DNA of 40,503 bases from Pseudomonas psychrophila HA-4 (GTDB lineage Bacteria > Pseudomonadota > Gammaproteobacteria > Pseudomonadales > Pseudomonadaceae): positions 1-40,503 of the forward strand of contig NZ_ALJC01000067.1 of assembly GCF_000282975.1 (NCBI RefSeq). Direction: 5' to 3'. The position numbers and the translations under genes are program-made. Under the pieces are notes generated by a model that did not search any database, was not told where the DNA came from, and worked only from the letters and a program-made list of their open reading frames with translations. This document shows, one piece after another, positions 26,028 to 34,377 of the stretch; position 1 is the first letter of the stretch, and every line of letters begins with the position of its first letter.

Positions 26028-27422
26028 ATGACCCATCCTGCCGTGATTGATGAGCTGAAGACCCTGGTTGAGCCTGGCAAGGTTTTGACCGACGCCGACT
26101 CCCTTAACGCTTACGGCAAGGACTGGACCAAGCACTACGCTCCTGCCCCGATAGCCATTGTGTTCCCGAAAACCACTGAGCAAGTTCAAGCCATCGTGCT
26201 GTGGGCCAACGCCCACAAGGTCGCGCTGGTGCCTTCGGGTGGCCGTACTGGCCTGTCGGCGGCGGCCGTGGCGGCGAATGGCGAAGTGGTGGTGTCATTC
26301 GATTACATGAACCAGGTGCTGGACATCAACCTCACGGACCGCACAGTGGTCTGCCAGCCGGGCGTGGTGACTGAGCACCTGCAAAACCTGGCCGAAGAAA
26401 ACGGCCTGTACTACCCGGTGGACTTCGCCTCGGCCGGGTCTAGCCAGATCGGCGGCAACATCGGCACCAACGCCGGCGGGATCAAAGTGATTCGCTACGG
26501 CATGACCCGCAACTGGGTCGCGGGCATGAAAGTCGTGACGGGCAAGGGTGACGTACTGGAACTGAACAAAGACCTGATCAAAAACGCCACCGGCTATGAC
26601 ATGCGCCAGCTGTTTATCGGCGCGGAAGGCACGTTGGGCTTTGTGGTTGAAGCAACCATGCGCTTAGATCGCGCGCCGAAAAATCTGACGGCGATGGTGC
26701 TGGGTACGGCCGACTTCGATTCGATCATGCCGGTGCTGCACGCTTTCCAGAACAAGCTTGATCTGACGGCATTTGAGTTCTTCTCCGACAAGGCGCTGGC
26801 TAAAGTCATGGGCCGAGGCGACGTACCGTCACCGTTTGAGACCGACTGCCCGTTCTACGCGCTACTGGAATTTGAAGCGACCACTGAAGAAGTGGCCACT
26901 GCCGCACTGGAAACCTTCGAGCACTGCATGGAACAAGGCTGGGTGCTAGACGGCGTGATGAGCCAGAGCGAAACCCAGCTGCAAAACCTGTGGAAACTGC
27001 GCGAATACATCTCCGAGACTATTTCACACTGGACGCCGTACAAAAACGACATCTCGGTCACCGTGTCGAAAGTACCGGCCTTTCTGAAAGAAATTGACGC
27101 GATTGTCGGCGAATACTACCCAGACTTCGAAATCGTTTGGTTCGGCCACATTGGCGACGGCAACCTGCACTTGAACATCCTCAAGCCTGAAAACCTGAGC
27201 AAGGACGAGTTTTTCGCCAAGTGCGCGACGGTCAACAAGTGGGTGTTTGAAACGGTTCAAAAGTACAACGGCTCGATCTCTGCCGAGCACGGCGTGGGCA
27301 TGACCAAGCGCGATTACTTGACCTACAGCCGCTCGCCGGTTGAGATTGAATACATGAAAGCGCTCAAGGCCGTGTTCGACCCGAACGGCATCATGAACCC
27401 GGGCAAGATTTTCGCCGTGTGA
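26028..27422 (+). CDS. FAD-dependent D-2-hydroxyglutarate dehydrogenase
   Basis: This encodes 464 residues. It is an FAD-linked oxidase of the vanillyl-alcohol oxidase/D-lactate dehydrogenase type: an N-terminal PCMH FAD domain (about 35-215, with VPSGGRTGLSAAAVA and SSQIGGNIGTNAGGIKVIRYG) and a C-terminal domain with FGHIGDGNLHLN and SAEHGVGMTKRDYL near residue 425. Position opposite serA matches the Pseudomonas enzyme that recycles the D-2-hydroxyglutarate made by SerA and feeds electrons to electron-transferring flavoprotein. A glycolate or D-lactate dehydrogenase is the alternative. ATG 26028 is preferred by homology memory and a GAGAG upstream; ATG 25998 is possible. Confidence 0.88.
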   Translation: MTHPAVIDELKTLVEPGKVLTDADSLNAYGKDWTKHYAPAPIAIVFPKTTEQVQAIVLWANAHKVALVPSGGRTGLSAAAVAANGEVVVSFDYMNQVLDINLTDRTVVCQPGVVTEHLQNLAEENGLYYPVDFASAGSSQIGGNIGTNAGGIKVIRYGMTRNWVAGMKVVTGKGDVLELNKDLIKNATGYDMRQLFIGAEGTLGFVVEATMRLDRAPKNLTAMVLGTADFDSIMPVLHAFQNKLDLTAFEFFSDKALAKVMGRGDVPSPFETDCPFYALLEFEATTEEVATAALETFEHCMEQGWVLDGVMSQSETQLQNLWKLREYISETISHWTPYKNDISVTVSKVPAFLKEIDAIVGEYYPDFEIVWFGHIGDGNLHLNILKPENLSKDEFFAKCATVNKWVFETVQKYNGSISAEHGVGMTKRDYLTYSRSPVEIEYMKALKAVFDPNGIMNPGKIFAV

Positions 27423-27430
27423 ACAAGGCC

Positions 27431-27502
27431 GCAGCAAGTTTGAAGCGGACTTGCACGGCCTTTAGCTCTTCTCTTGAAGCTTATAACTTGCAGCTTGCAG
27501 CT
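27431..27502. repeat. AAGC/GCTT-type intergenic palindrome
   Basis: An imperfect palindrome with GCAGCAAGTTTGAAGCGG on the left and GAAGCTTATAACTTGCAGC on the right. It is the third copy of the family at 1496-1568 and 24497-24588. It occupies most of the 97 bases between two co-directional genes and ends just before the ribosome-binding site of the next gene. Confidence 0.75.
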
Positions 27503-27519
27503 ACTCCAAAGGAGTCCCC

Positions 27520-28185
27520 ATGAGCTATCAGCACCAATATGTCGACGGTACCCGGATTCACTTTCCTATCGGCAAAGTGGTGTGCATCGGCCGTAACTAT
27601 GCCGAGCATGCAAAAGAGCTGGATAACCCGATCCCGTCTGAACCGCTACTGTTTATAAAGCCCGGCAGTTGCGTGGTAGCCCTCGAAGGCGGGTTTGCGA
27701 TTCCGACCGAGCGCGGTTCGGTGCATTACGAAGCAGAAATCTCGGTACTGATCGGCAAACCGCTCTCGAACAACCCGAGCGCTGAAGAAGTGCTGGATGC
27801 AATTTCCGGTTTCGCTCCTGGACTGGACCTGACCCTGCGTGACAAGCAAGCCGAACTCAAGGCCAAAGGCTTGCCGTGGGAAATCGCCAAGTCGTTCGAC
27901 GGCGCCTGCGTCCTCGCGCCGTTCGTGCCGAGCTGCACCTTCACTGATCTGAAGGACATCGGCATTCGCCTGACCATCAACGGCGAAGTGCGTCAGGACG
28001 GCAACAGCGCCCTGATGCTCAACCCGATTGTGCCGATGATTCAGCACATGGCTGCGTGTTTCTCGCTGCAAGCGGGCGACGTCATCATGACCGGCACCCC
28101 TGTCGGTGTTGGTCCGTTGAACGTTGGCGACGAGTTGGTGCTGGAGCTGCCAGGCGTGAGCCGTTTCGAAAGCAACGTGCGCTGA
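27520..28185 (+). CDS. Fumarylacetoacetate hydrolase-family protein
   Basis: This encodes 221 residues of the FAH fold (KVVCIGRNYAEHAKELDNPIP, PLLFIKPGSCVV, the metal site YEAEISVLIGK with E residues, and GDVIMTGTPVGVGPLNVGDE). Short family members act as acylpyruvases, oxaloacetate decarboxylases or isomerases/hydratases in aromatic degradation; the sequence does not tell which. It follows the D-2-hydroxyglutarate dehydrogenase, an arrangement also seen in P. aeruginosa, suggesting a link to clearing a keto acid. A near-ideal AAAGGAG precedes the ATG. Confidence 0.9.
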   Translation: MSYQHQYVDGTRIHFPIGKVVCIGRNYAEHAKELDNPIPSEPLLFIKPGSCVVALEGGFAIPTERGSVHYEAEISVLIGKPLSNNPSAEEVLDAISGFAPGLDLTLRDKQAELKAKGLPWEIAKSFDGACVLAPFVPSCTFTDLKDIGIRLTINGEVRQDGNSALMLNPIVPMIQHMAACFSLQAGDVIMTGTPVGVGPLNVGDELVLELPGVSRFESNVR

Positions 28186-28195
28186 GACGCCCCTT

Positions 28196-28273
28196 GTAGG
28201 AGCTGCCGCAGGCTGCGATCTTTTGACCTTGAACATCAAAAGATCGCAGCCATCGTTCCTCGGCAGCTCCTAC
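28196..28273. repeat. REP-type palindrome with nested arms
   Basis: Outer arms GTAGGAGCTGCCG (28196-28208) and CGGCAGCTCCTAC (28261-28273) are perfect inverses. Inner arms GGCTGCGATCTTTTGA (28211-28226) and TCAAAAGATCGCAGCC (28236-28251) are also perfect. It starts 11 bases after the FAH-family stop and probably folds into a long hairpin that ends or protects that transcript. It is the best preserved of the GTAGGAGC-type elements in the window. Confidence 0.9.
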
Positions 28274-28371
28274 GGGGGTATTCGCCAACCGGGGCGCAAT
28301 CCCCCGGACGCCAACCGCGCTAAACCGTTATTCTGTTGTGGATTTTTCCTACGCAGAATGTGAACCACCGA

Positions 28372-29415
28372 ATGCCAAACTGGAACCACTACGTACAGCG
28401 CATCCTTGAGTTGATGAAGCGCTATCCAGGGCTGATCGCGCTGTTCGGTTTTTGCTCGGGTGTGGGCAGTTTTATTCTGGTGGACCGCCAACAAGGCATG
28501 GCCCGCTGGATCGCCGTAATCCTGCTGGTGAGCTGGGTCTGGTTGATGCTCGAAAACACCCTCACCCAATGGTTTGCACGGGTGTTTAAACGCGAAATCC
28601 CCCCGCCTCTGCTGCGTTATGCAACGCAGATGATCCATCAAGAAAGCCTGTTTTTCGTCCTGCCCTTCTTCTTTGTCACCACCACCTGGAACAGCGGCCA
28701 ACTGGTGTTTACTGGCCTGCTTGGCGCCGCCGCGCTGGTGACGATCACCGATCCGCTGTATTACAAATGGCTGGCCCCACGGCGCTGGCTATACTTGGGC
28801 ATGCACACGCTGGCCTTGTTCGCGGCGCTGCTGACTGCGCTGCCGATCATTCTCAACCTGACCACCGCCGAGAGCTACAAATTGGCACTGGGCACCGCTG
28901 TGCTGCTTTCCATCCCGAGCATGGCTGTCAGCCTGCCGCTGAAAACCTGGCGCGGCTGGCTGGTACTGCCACTGATTGTTCTTGCGCTGGGCGGCACTGG
29001 CTGGCTGCTACGCTCGTGGGTGCCGCCGGCGACGCTGTGGATGACCGAAGTGGCGGTCACGACTCAGTTGCAAGACCGCACGCCCGGCGAGAGCATCGAG
29101 CAGATCAGCGTCAATCAGCTGCGCAGCAATGGCCTTTATGCCTACACCTCAATCAATGCCCCGCGCGGCCTGAACGAGCGGATTTATCACGTATGGAAAC
29201 TCAACAGCCAAGAAGTTGATCGCATTGCCCTGGATATTCGCGGCGGGCGCAAGGAAGGCTACCGGGCTTGGACCCACAAGCTAAACTTCCCGCCCAACTC
29301 GGTCGGACGCTGGCAAGTGCAGGTACTGACCGAAGACGGGCAAATGATTGGTGTGCTGCGCTTCGAAGTGACCGACACAGATCAATCCCCCGCGACCAAT
29401 ATGCAAGCAAACTGA
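28372..29415 (+). CDS. DUF5924 membrane protein with C-terminal DUF2914 domain
   Basis: This encodes 347 residues. The first about 230 form roughly seven to eight membrane helices (LIALFGFCSGVGSFILV, WIAVILLVSWVWLML, FVLPFFFVTTTW and others). The remainder is a soluble domain of the DUF2914 type (YAYTSINAPRGLNERIYHVW, GWRTWTHKLNFP-like GYRAWTHKLNFP, WQVQVLTEDGQMIGVLRF), predicted to lie in the periplasm. The role is unknown. The start is uncertain: ATG 28372 has a weak binding site, and GTG 28360 or TTG 28336 are in frame. Confidence 0.8.
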   Translation: MPNWNHYVQRILELMKRYPGLIALFGFCSGVGSFILVDRQQGMARWIAVILLVSWVWLMLENTLTQWFARVFKREIPPPLLRYATQMIHQESLFFVLPFFFVTTTWNSGQLVFTGLLGAAALVTITDPLYYKWLAPRRWLYLGMHTLALFAALLTALPIILNLTTAESYKLALGTAVLLSIPSMAVSLPLKTWRGWLVLPLIVLALGGTGWLLRSWVPPATLWMTEVAVTTQLQDRTPGESIEQISVNQLRSNGLYAYTSINAPRGLNERIYHVWKLNSQEVDRIALDIRGGRKEGYRAWTHKLNFPPNSVGRWQVQVLTEDGQMIGVLRFEVTDTDQSPATNMQAN

Positions 29416-29470
29416 AACACTTTTATAAGATTGTGCTATTACATATGGTCTGCGTTTAAGCGTACTGAGC

Positions 29471-30625
29471 ATGGAGCCTACGACTATTACTGCCATGGCG
29501 GGCGATGCCCAACTAGACACGTCAAGCAATCCGGCGCGGCTGAAAATCAGTGGTCAATGGACGCTGGTTAACTATGCCCGGCTAAAACTGCTGACCGAAC
29601 AGCTCGCGGGCAAGTACGACGCTCGCACCCAGATTGATCTCGATGACGTCTCTCGGCTTGACACCGCTGGCGCGTCCTTGCTGGTCGAATTGCTGGGCTC
29701 CGAACGCGTCGCTCAACTGGCCGACTCCGCGACCAAACTCCCCGCGGCTGATCGCGCCTTGCTGCAAACCGTTTATTCCTCCATGCGCGACTTCTGTGTG
29801 CCGGTTAAAGCGGTCGAAGTGAACCTCGGCATCCAATTACTGAGCCGCATCGGCTGCTCGGTCGACAAGTTATGGCAAGACACGCTGCAACTGCTGGGAT
29901 TTATCGGGGTGATCTTGCAAACCCTGGCCCGCAATTTCTTTCGCCCCAAACAATGGCGTATCACCCCGGTGGTGGCGCAAATCGAACAAATCGGCCTTAA
30001 CGCCGCGCCCATTGTGGCGCTGCTGACCTTCATGGTGGGCGCCGTAGTGGCGTTTTTGGGGGCCACGGTACTGTCCAACTTTGGCGCGGGCATTTACACC
30101 GTCGACCTGGTGGCTTTTTCGTTTCTGCGTGAGTTTGGCGTGTTGCTCACTGCCATCCTGATGGCGGGCCGCACAGCCAGTTCTTTTACCGCCCAGATCG
30201 GTTCTATGAAGGCCAACGAAGAAATCGATGCGATCCGCACATTGGGCCTCGATCCGATGGATTTGCTGGTATTGCCACGGGTGCTGGCCCTGTTGATCGC
30301 CCTGCCGCTGTTGACCTTTTTAGCCATGATGGCCGGTATTCTCGGCGGCGCGGTGGTGTGCGTTGTATCCATCGGCATTTCGCCGGACATGTTTATTTCG
30401 ATGCTGCACTCCGACATCGGGGTCAAAAACTTTCTGGTGGGCATGGTCAAAGCCCCCTTCTTTGCCTTTCTAATCGCGGCCGTGGGCTGTCTTGAGGGCT
30501 TTAAAGTCAGCGGCAGCGCCGAGTCGGTTGGCGCGCACACCACCTCCAGCGTGGTGCAGTCGATCTTTATCGTGATCCTCCTCGACGCCGTGGCCGCGTT
30601 GTTCTTTATGGAGATGGGCTGGTGA
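29471..30625 (+). CDS. MlaE-type ABC permease fused to an N-terminal STAS domain
   Basis: This encodes 384 residues. Residues about 20-105 form a STAS domain (LKISGQWTLVNYARL, IDLDDVSRLDTAGASLLVELL), the fold of MlaB. Residues about 135-384 are an MlaE permease with several helices and the signature region EFGVLLTAILMAGRTASSFTAQIGSMKANEEIDAI, which contacts the ATPase. The complex moves lipids between inner and outer membranes, but direction and substrate are not evident. In E. coli these two domains are separate proteins (MlaB, MlaE). The stop overlaps the ATPase start by four bases (GTGA), so translation is coupled. Confidence 0.93.
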   Translation: MEPTTITAMAGDAQLDTSSNPARLKISGQWTLVNYARLKLLTEQLAGKYDARTQIDLDDVSRLDTAGASLLVELLGSERVAQLADSATKLPAADRALLQTVYSSMRDFCVPVKAVEVNLGIQLLSRIGCSVDKLWQDTLQLLGFIGVILQTLARNFFRPKQWRITPVVAQIEQIGLNAAPIVALLTFMVGAVVAFLGATVLSNFGAGIYTVDLVAFSFLREFGVLLTAILMAGRTASSFTAQIGSMKANEEIDAIRTLGLDPMDLLVLPRVLALLIALPLLTFLAMMAGILGGAVVCVVSIGISPDMFISMLHSDIGVKNFLVGMVKAPFFAFLIAAVGCLEGFKVSGSAESVGAHTTSSVVQSIFIVILLDAVAALFFMEMGW

Positions 30626-31425
30626 GTACGCCAACGAAGGCGCCCCGCGAGGCGGTGATCGAGGTACGCGGCCTGTGTAATCGCTTTGGCAGCCAAAGCG
30701 TGCACGAGAACCTCGACCTGGATGTGTACAAAGGTGAAATTCTCGGCGTGGTCGGCGGTTCTGGCACGGGTAAATCGGTGCTGTTGCGCAGCATCGTTGG
30801 CCTGCGTCGACCCACTGAAGGCGAAGTGCGGGTGTTCGGCAAAGACTTGCTCAGCCTGCATGAGGCCGAGCGCTCACTGATTGAACGGCGCTTTGGTGTG
30901 CTGTTTCAGAAAGGCGCTCTGTTTTCTTCGCTAACGGTGACAGAGAACATCGCCCTGCCCTTGATCGAGCATGCTGGACTAAGCCGCCCCGACGCTGAAC
31001 ACCTGGCGTGCGTCAAGCTGGCTCTGGCCGGGCTGCCACTGTCTGCTGCCGATAAATACCCATCTTCATTATCCGGTGGGATGGTCAAGCGCGCGGCACT
31101 GGCCCGCGCGCTGGCTCTGGACCCGGATATTCTGTTTCTTGACGAACCCACTGCCGGGCTCGACCCGATTGGCGCGGCGGCGTTCGACCAACTGATTCTG
31201 ACCCTGCGTGATGCGTTGGGTTTGAGCGTGTTTCTGGTCACCCATGACCTCGACACGCTGTACACCATCACTGATCGGGTGGCGGTGTTGTCGCAAAAAC
31301 GGGTGTTGGTGGCAGCACCTATCGCCGAAGTCGAAGACTTCGACGACCCGTGGATTCATGAGTATTTCCATGGCCCCCGTGGCCGCGCCGCGTATGAAGC
31401 GGCAACCCAGCGTAAGGAGCAATAA
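30622..31425 (+). CDS. ABC transporter ATP-binding protein, MlaF-like
   Basis: This encodes 267 residues with Walker A GGSGTGKSVLLRSI, the Q-loop FQKGALFSSLTV, signature LSGGMVKRAALARAL, Walker B ILFLDEPTAGLDP and H-loop VTHDLDTLY. LSGGM in place of LSGGQ and the FQKGALF loop are typical of the MlaF group. It powers the lipid transporter formed with the upstream permease and downstream MlaD protein. The GTG start at 30622 lies in the end of the permease gene; this position is set by the GTGA overlap. Confidence 0.95.
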   Translation: MSTPTKAPREAVIEVRGLCNRFGSQSVHENLDLDVYKGEILGVVGGSGTGKSVLLRSIVGLRRPTEGEVRVFGKDLLSLHEAERSLIERRFGVLFQKGALFSSLTVTENIALPLIEHAGLSRPDAEHLACVKLALAGLPLSAADKYPSSLSGGMVKRAALARALALDPDILFLDEPTAGLDPIGAAAFDQLILTLRDALGLSVFLVTHDLDTLYTITDRVAVLSQKRVLVAAPIAEVEDFDDPWIHEYFHGPRGRAAYEAATQRKEQ

Positions 31426-31426
31426 C

Positions 31427-32365
31427 ATGGAAACCCGCGCCCATCATGTATTGATCGGCCTGCTCAGCGTGTTGGTCGTCGCCGGGGCCATGCTCTTTGG
31501 CCTCTGGCTGGCCAAATCGAGCATGGACAACACGTTCAAGGACTACGAAGTGGTGTTCAACGAGGCGGTCAGTGGCTTGTCCAAAGGCAGCTCGGTGCAA
31601 TACAACGGGATTAAGGTCGGTGACGTGATCGAATTGCGTCTGGACGACAAAGACCCACGTCGCGTACTGGCGCGTATTCGCCTAGCGGCGGGTACACCGG
31701 TCAAGATCGACACCAAAGCCAAACTCGCGCTGACCGGCGTGACGGGCACCTCAATCATCCAGCTCAGCGGCGGCGACCCGAGCAGCCCAATGCTCACCGC
31801 TAAAGACGGCAAGCTGCCGGTGATTGTGGCCGCGCCCTCCCCGATTGCCCGGTTGCTGACCGATGGCAACGACATGCTGGCCAACATCAACATACTGCTG
31901 CACAACGCCAACCGACTGTTCTCCCATGAGAACGTCGACCGCGTGAGCAAAACCCTGGATAACCTTGAGCAAACCACCACGGCGATTTCCAGCCAGCGTG
32001 GGGACATTGCCCAAACCCTCAAGCAGCTGTCACAAGTGGGCAAACAAGCCACCACAACGCTTGAGCAAACCACTGCGTTAATGCGCAACGCCAACGGCTT
32101 GCTCAATGACCAAGGCAAGCAAATGTTCACCAGCGCCGAGCAAGCCATGAAATCGCTGGAGCAAAGCACTTCGACCATCAACAAACTGATCAACAACAAC
32201 CAAGACTCGCTCAACAGCGGGCTGCAAGGGCTTAATCAGTTAGGCCCTGCGGTCAATGAGTTACGCGAAACCCTCGGTACGCTGCGGGGTATTTCGCGGC
32301 GTCTGGAAGCCAACCCGAGCGGTTACTTGCTAGGCCGCGAGCAGAACAAGGAATTCACGCCATGA
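31427..32365 (+). CDS. MlaD-family (MCE domain) substrate-binding protein
   Basis: This encodes 312 residues: one N-terminal membrane anchor (VLIGLLSVLVVAGAMLFGLWLA), an MCE domain (about 40-120: DYEVVFNEAVSGLSKGSSVQYNGIKVGDVI and LTGVTGTSIIQLSGG), and a long helical C-terminal part (about 145-300) with repeated NLEQTT/QTT/EQST heptad-like segments. MCE proteins form rings that bind lipid in the periplasm. It starts right after the ATPase stop (TAACATG) with AAGGAG at 31414-31419. The long coiled region resembles PqiB/YebT-type or Mce1-type tunnel proteins more than the short E. coli MlaD. Confidence 0.93.
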   Translation: METRAHHVLIGLLSVLVVAGAMLFGLWLAKSSMDNTFKDYEVVFNEAVSGLSKGSSVQYNGIKVGDVIELRLDDKDPRRVLARIRLAAGTPVKIDTKAKLALTGVTGTSIIQLSGGDPSSPMLTAKDGKLPVIVAAPSPIARLLTDGNDMLANINILLHNANRLFSHENVDRVSKTLDNLEQTTTAISSQRGDIAQTLKQLSQVGKQATTTLEQTTALMRNANGLLNDQGKQMFTSAEQAMKSLEQSTSTINKLINNNQDSLNSGLQGLNQLGPAVNELRETLGTLRGISRRLEANPSGYLLGREQNKEFTP

Positions 32366-32988
32366 CCCTTACTTATCGCCTGGCAGGCTCATTCTTCTTG
32401 GCGGCCAGCCTGAGCTTGATCAGCGCTTGCTCGATTTTGCCCAAACCTGAGGTCGTTGATGTGTATCGGTTGCCTGATGCACAAACGCCGATTGCTACCA
32501 GCCAGAGCGCACCTGTGACGTGGTCATTGCGTTTGGACAAGCCAATGGCCAGTAACGCGCTCAACAGCCAGAACATTGCCGTGATACCCGAGGGCAACTT
32601 GGTCAGCAACTACAAGGGGGCGCGCTGGAGCGATCCGGCCCCGGCACTGCTGCGCAATCGGCTGCTGGATGCCTTCTTGCAAGACGGTCACGTCAAGGCT
32701 TTGAGCACCGACGACAGCAACTTGCAGTCCGATTACGAGCTAGGCGGCGAGCTGTTGGCGTTCCAGACCCATTACAACGGCAAAGACCCGGAAGTTATCG
32801 TGCAATACAACGCCCGACTGGTGCGCTCCAGCGATCAACGGATCATTGGCGCTAAGCGCTTCGAAGTGCGTCAGCCGCTGACCAATCCATTGGTGCCGGG
32901 GGTTGTGGCAGGGTTTGGACAGGCAACTGATGCCCTGATGCCACACGTGGTGCAGTGGGTGTTGCAACAAGGGCAGGCGCAACGCTAA
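32362..32988 (+). CDS. ABC-type transport auxiliary lipoprotein (PqiC/MlaD-associated)
   Basis: This encodes 208 residues with a lipoprotein signal (LISAC lipobox, acylated C23), likely in the outer membrane. The mature part contains the auxiliary lipoprotein domain (VDVYRLPDAQTP, RWSDPAPALLRNRLLDAFLQDG, YNARLVRSSDQRIIGAKRFEV), as in PqiC. PqiC partners MCE proteins and may dock the lipid tunnel at the outer membrane. The ATG overlaps the MlaD stop by four bases (ATGA), completing the operon permease-ATPase-MCE-lipoprotein. A hairpin follows at 33001. Confidence 0.92.
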   Translation: MTLTYRLAGSFFLAASLSLISACSILPKPEVVDVYRLPDAQTPIATSQSAPVTWSLRLDKPMASNALNSQNIAVIPEGNLVSNYKGARWSDPAPALLRNRLLDAFLQDGHVKALSTDDSNLQSDYELGGELLAFQTHYNGKDPEVIVQYNARLVRSSDQRIIGAKRFEVRQPLTNPLVPGVVAGFGQATDALMPHVVQWVLQQGQAQR

Positions 32989-33000
32989 ACAGCTATAACC

Positions 33001-33023
33001 TGTGGGAGCGGCTTGCTCCCACA
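33001..33023. terminator. REP-type hairpin after the lipid transport operon
   Basis: A 9-bp stem TGTGGGAGC / GCTCCCACA with a 5-base loop (GGCTT), 13 bases after the lipoprotein stop and before the convergent SpmA/SpmB-like gene. The arms match the REP ends at 23304-23391, so it is a minimal REP unit that may also stop transcription. Confidence 0.75.
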
Positions 33024-33042
33024 GTAGATTTGGGGCGAAGGT

Positions 33043-34272
33043 TTAGCCGAAGAACCAGTAGCAAACGCCAATCGCCGCCACCACGCCTGTAAACTCCGCC
33101 AGTAAAGCGCAGCCCACGGCATGCCGGGCGCGCTGGATGCCCACCGCACCGAAGTACACCGCTAGCACATAGAACGTGGTTTCTGTGCTGCCTTGCACGG
33201 TCGCTGCCACCAACGCTGGAAAACTGTCCACGCCTTGGTTCTGCATGGTTTCAATCAGCAACGCCCGCGCTGCACTGCCCGAGAACGGTTTTACCATCGC
33301 AGTGGGTAGCGCATCCACAAAACGCGTGTCCCAGCCCAGCCACTCGACCACGTGGCGAATGCCGTCCAAGCCAAAGTCCAGCGCACCCGAGGCCCGCAGC
33401 ACGCCGACCGCACAGAGCATCGCCACCAAGTACGGCAGCAGGTTCTTGGCCACATCGAAGCCTTCTTTGGCCCCTTCGACGAACGCTTCGTAGACTTTTA
33501 CTTTGCGCAGCGCACCAATCACCAAAAACAGCATGATCAGCCCGAATAGCGTCAAGTTGCCCAAGATCGACGACAAGCTAGCCAGCGCCGTAGCCGACAA
33601 AGTTGCCAGCAACGCCATAAACCCGCCCAAGACCAACGCGCCCGGTATCAGGTAGGCCAGCACCACGGGGTCCCACAGCCGCAGGCGCTGCATAAAGGCC
33701 ACCGAGAGCAGACCCACCAAGGTCGAGGCACTGGTCGCCAGTAGGATCGGCAGGAACACCAACGTCGGATCTGCCGCCCCTTGCTGGGCGCGGTACATAA
33801 AGATGGTCACGGGCAACAGGGTCAACGAGGAGGCGTTGAGCACCAGAAAGAGGATTTGCGCATTGCTCGCGCTGGTCGGGCTGGGGTTCAACTCTTGCAG
33901 GGCACGCATGGCCTTAAGGCCAATCGGCGTGGCGGCATTGTCGAGACCCAGGCCGTTGGCGGCGAAGTTCAGGGTGATAAAGCCGAGTGCCGGGTGCCCC
34001 GGCGGCACTTCTGGCATCAAGCGCTTGAACAACGGCCCCAGCGCCCTGCCCAGCCAATCGACAATGCCGGCTTTCTCGGCAATACGCAGAAACCCCAGCC
34101 ACAAGGTCAGGGTGCCGAACAGCAGAACCATCACTTCGACCGACAGCTTGGCCATGGCGAAGATACTTTCTACGATCGCCGCGAAGATCCCCGCATTGCC
34201 ACCCACCAGCCATTGGGCGAGTGCCGACACGGCTGCGACAACGAAAAAGCTGAGCCATAGGCCGTTAAGCAT
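33043..34272 (-). CDS. Nucleoside-recognition (Gate) protein, SpmA-SpmB fusion
   Basis: This encodes 409 residues with about eight to ten membrane helices. Two Gate/nucleoside-recognition domains follow one another: the first half (about 1-190) resembles spore maturation protein SpmA (LGFITLNFAANGLGLDNAATPIGLKAM), the second (about 225-409) resembles SpmB (FGLIMLFLVIGALRKVKVYEAFVEGAKEGF and QGSTETTFYVLAVYFGAV). In Bacillus the two are separate proteins of spore core dehydration. Pseudomonas does not sporulate, so this is a membrane protein of unknown transport role. It sits between a convergent lipid transport operon and gltP. Confidence 0.85.
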   Translation of the reverse strand: MLNGLWLSFFVVAAVSALAQWLVGGNAGIFAAIVESIFAMAKLSVEVMVLLFGTLTLWLGFLRIAEKAGIVDWLGRALGPLFKRLMPEVPPGHPALGFITLNFAANGLGLDNAATPIGLKAMRALQELNPSPTSASNAQILFLVLNASSLTLLPVTIFMYRAQQGAADPTLVFLPILLATSASTLVGLLSVAFMQRLRLWDPVVLAYLIPGALVLGGFMALLATLSATALASLSSILGNLTLFGLIMLFLVIGALRKVKVYEAFVEGAKEGFDVAKNLLPYLVAMLCAVGVLRASGALDFGLDGIRHVVEWLGWDTRFVDALPTAMVKPFSGSAARALLIETMQNQGVDSFPALVAATVQGSTETTFYVLAVYFGAVGIQRARHAVGCALLAEFTGVVAAIGVCYWFFG

Positions 34273-34325
34273 CAGAAAACTCCCGGAATAGACGGCGAAT
34301 GATAACGGCCAGACCCCAGAAACAA

Positions 34326-34351
34326 CAAACCCCGGACAAGTCCGGGGTTTG
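34326..34351. terminator. Terminator between gltP and the SpmA-SpmB gene
   Basis: A perfect 11-bp stem CAAACCCCGGA / TCCGGGGTTTG with a 4-base loop. On the minus strand it is followed by TTGTTTC. It lies after the gltP stop (34378), so it ends the gltP transcript; the promoter of the next gene must be between it and 34273. Confidence 0.8.
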
Positions 34352-34377
34352 GGGAGTAAGGCTCTTAGCTAAGGTGA

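Noticed and set aside
28196..28273. Riboswitch between the FAH-family and DUF5924 genes
   Set aside because: The structure is a perfect nested REP palindrome of the GTAGGAGC type repeated elsewhere in the window, not a known aptamer layout.
30094..30861. 255-codon minus-strand frame opposite the MlaE permease and ATPase start
   Set aside because: It spans two well-supported overlapping genes and has no recognisable domain.
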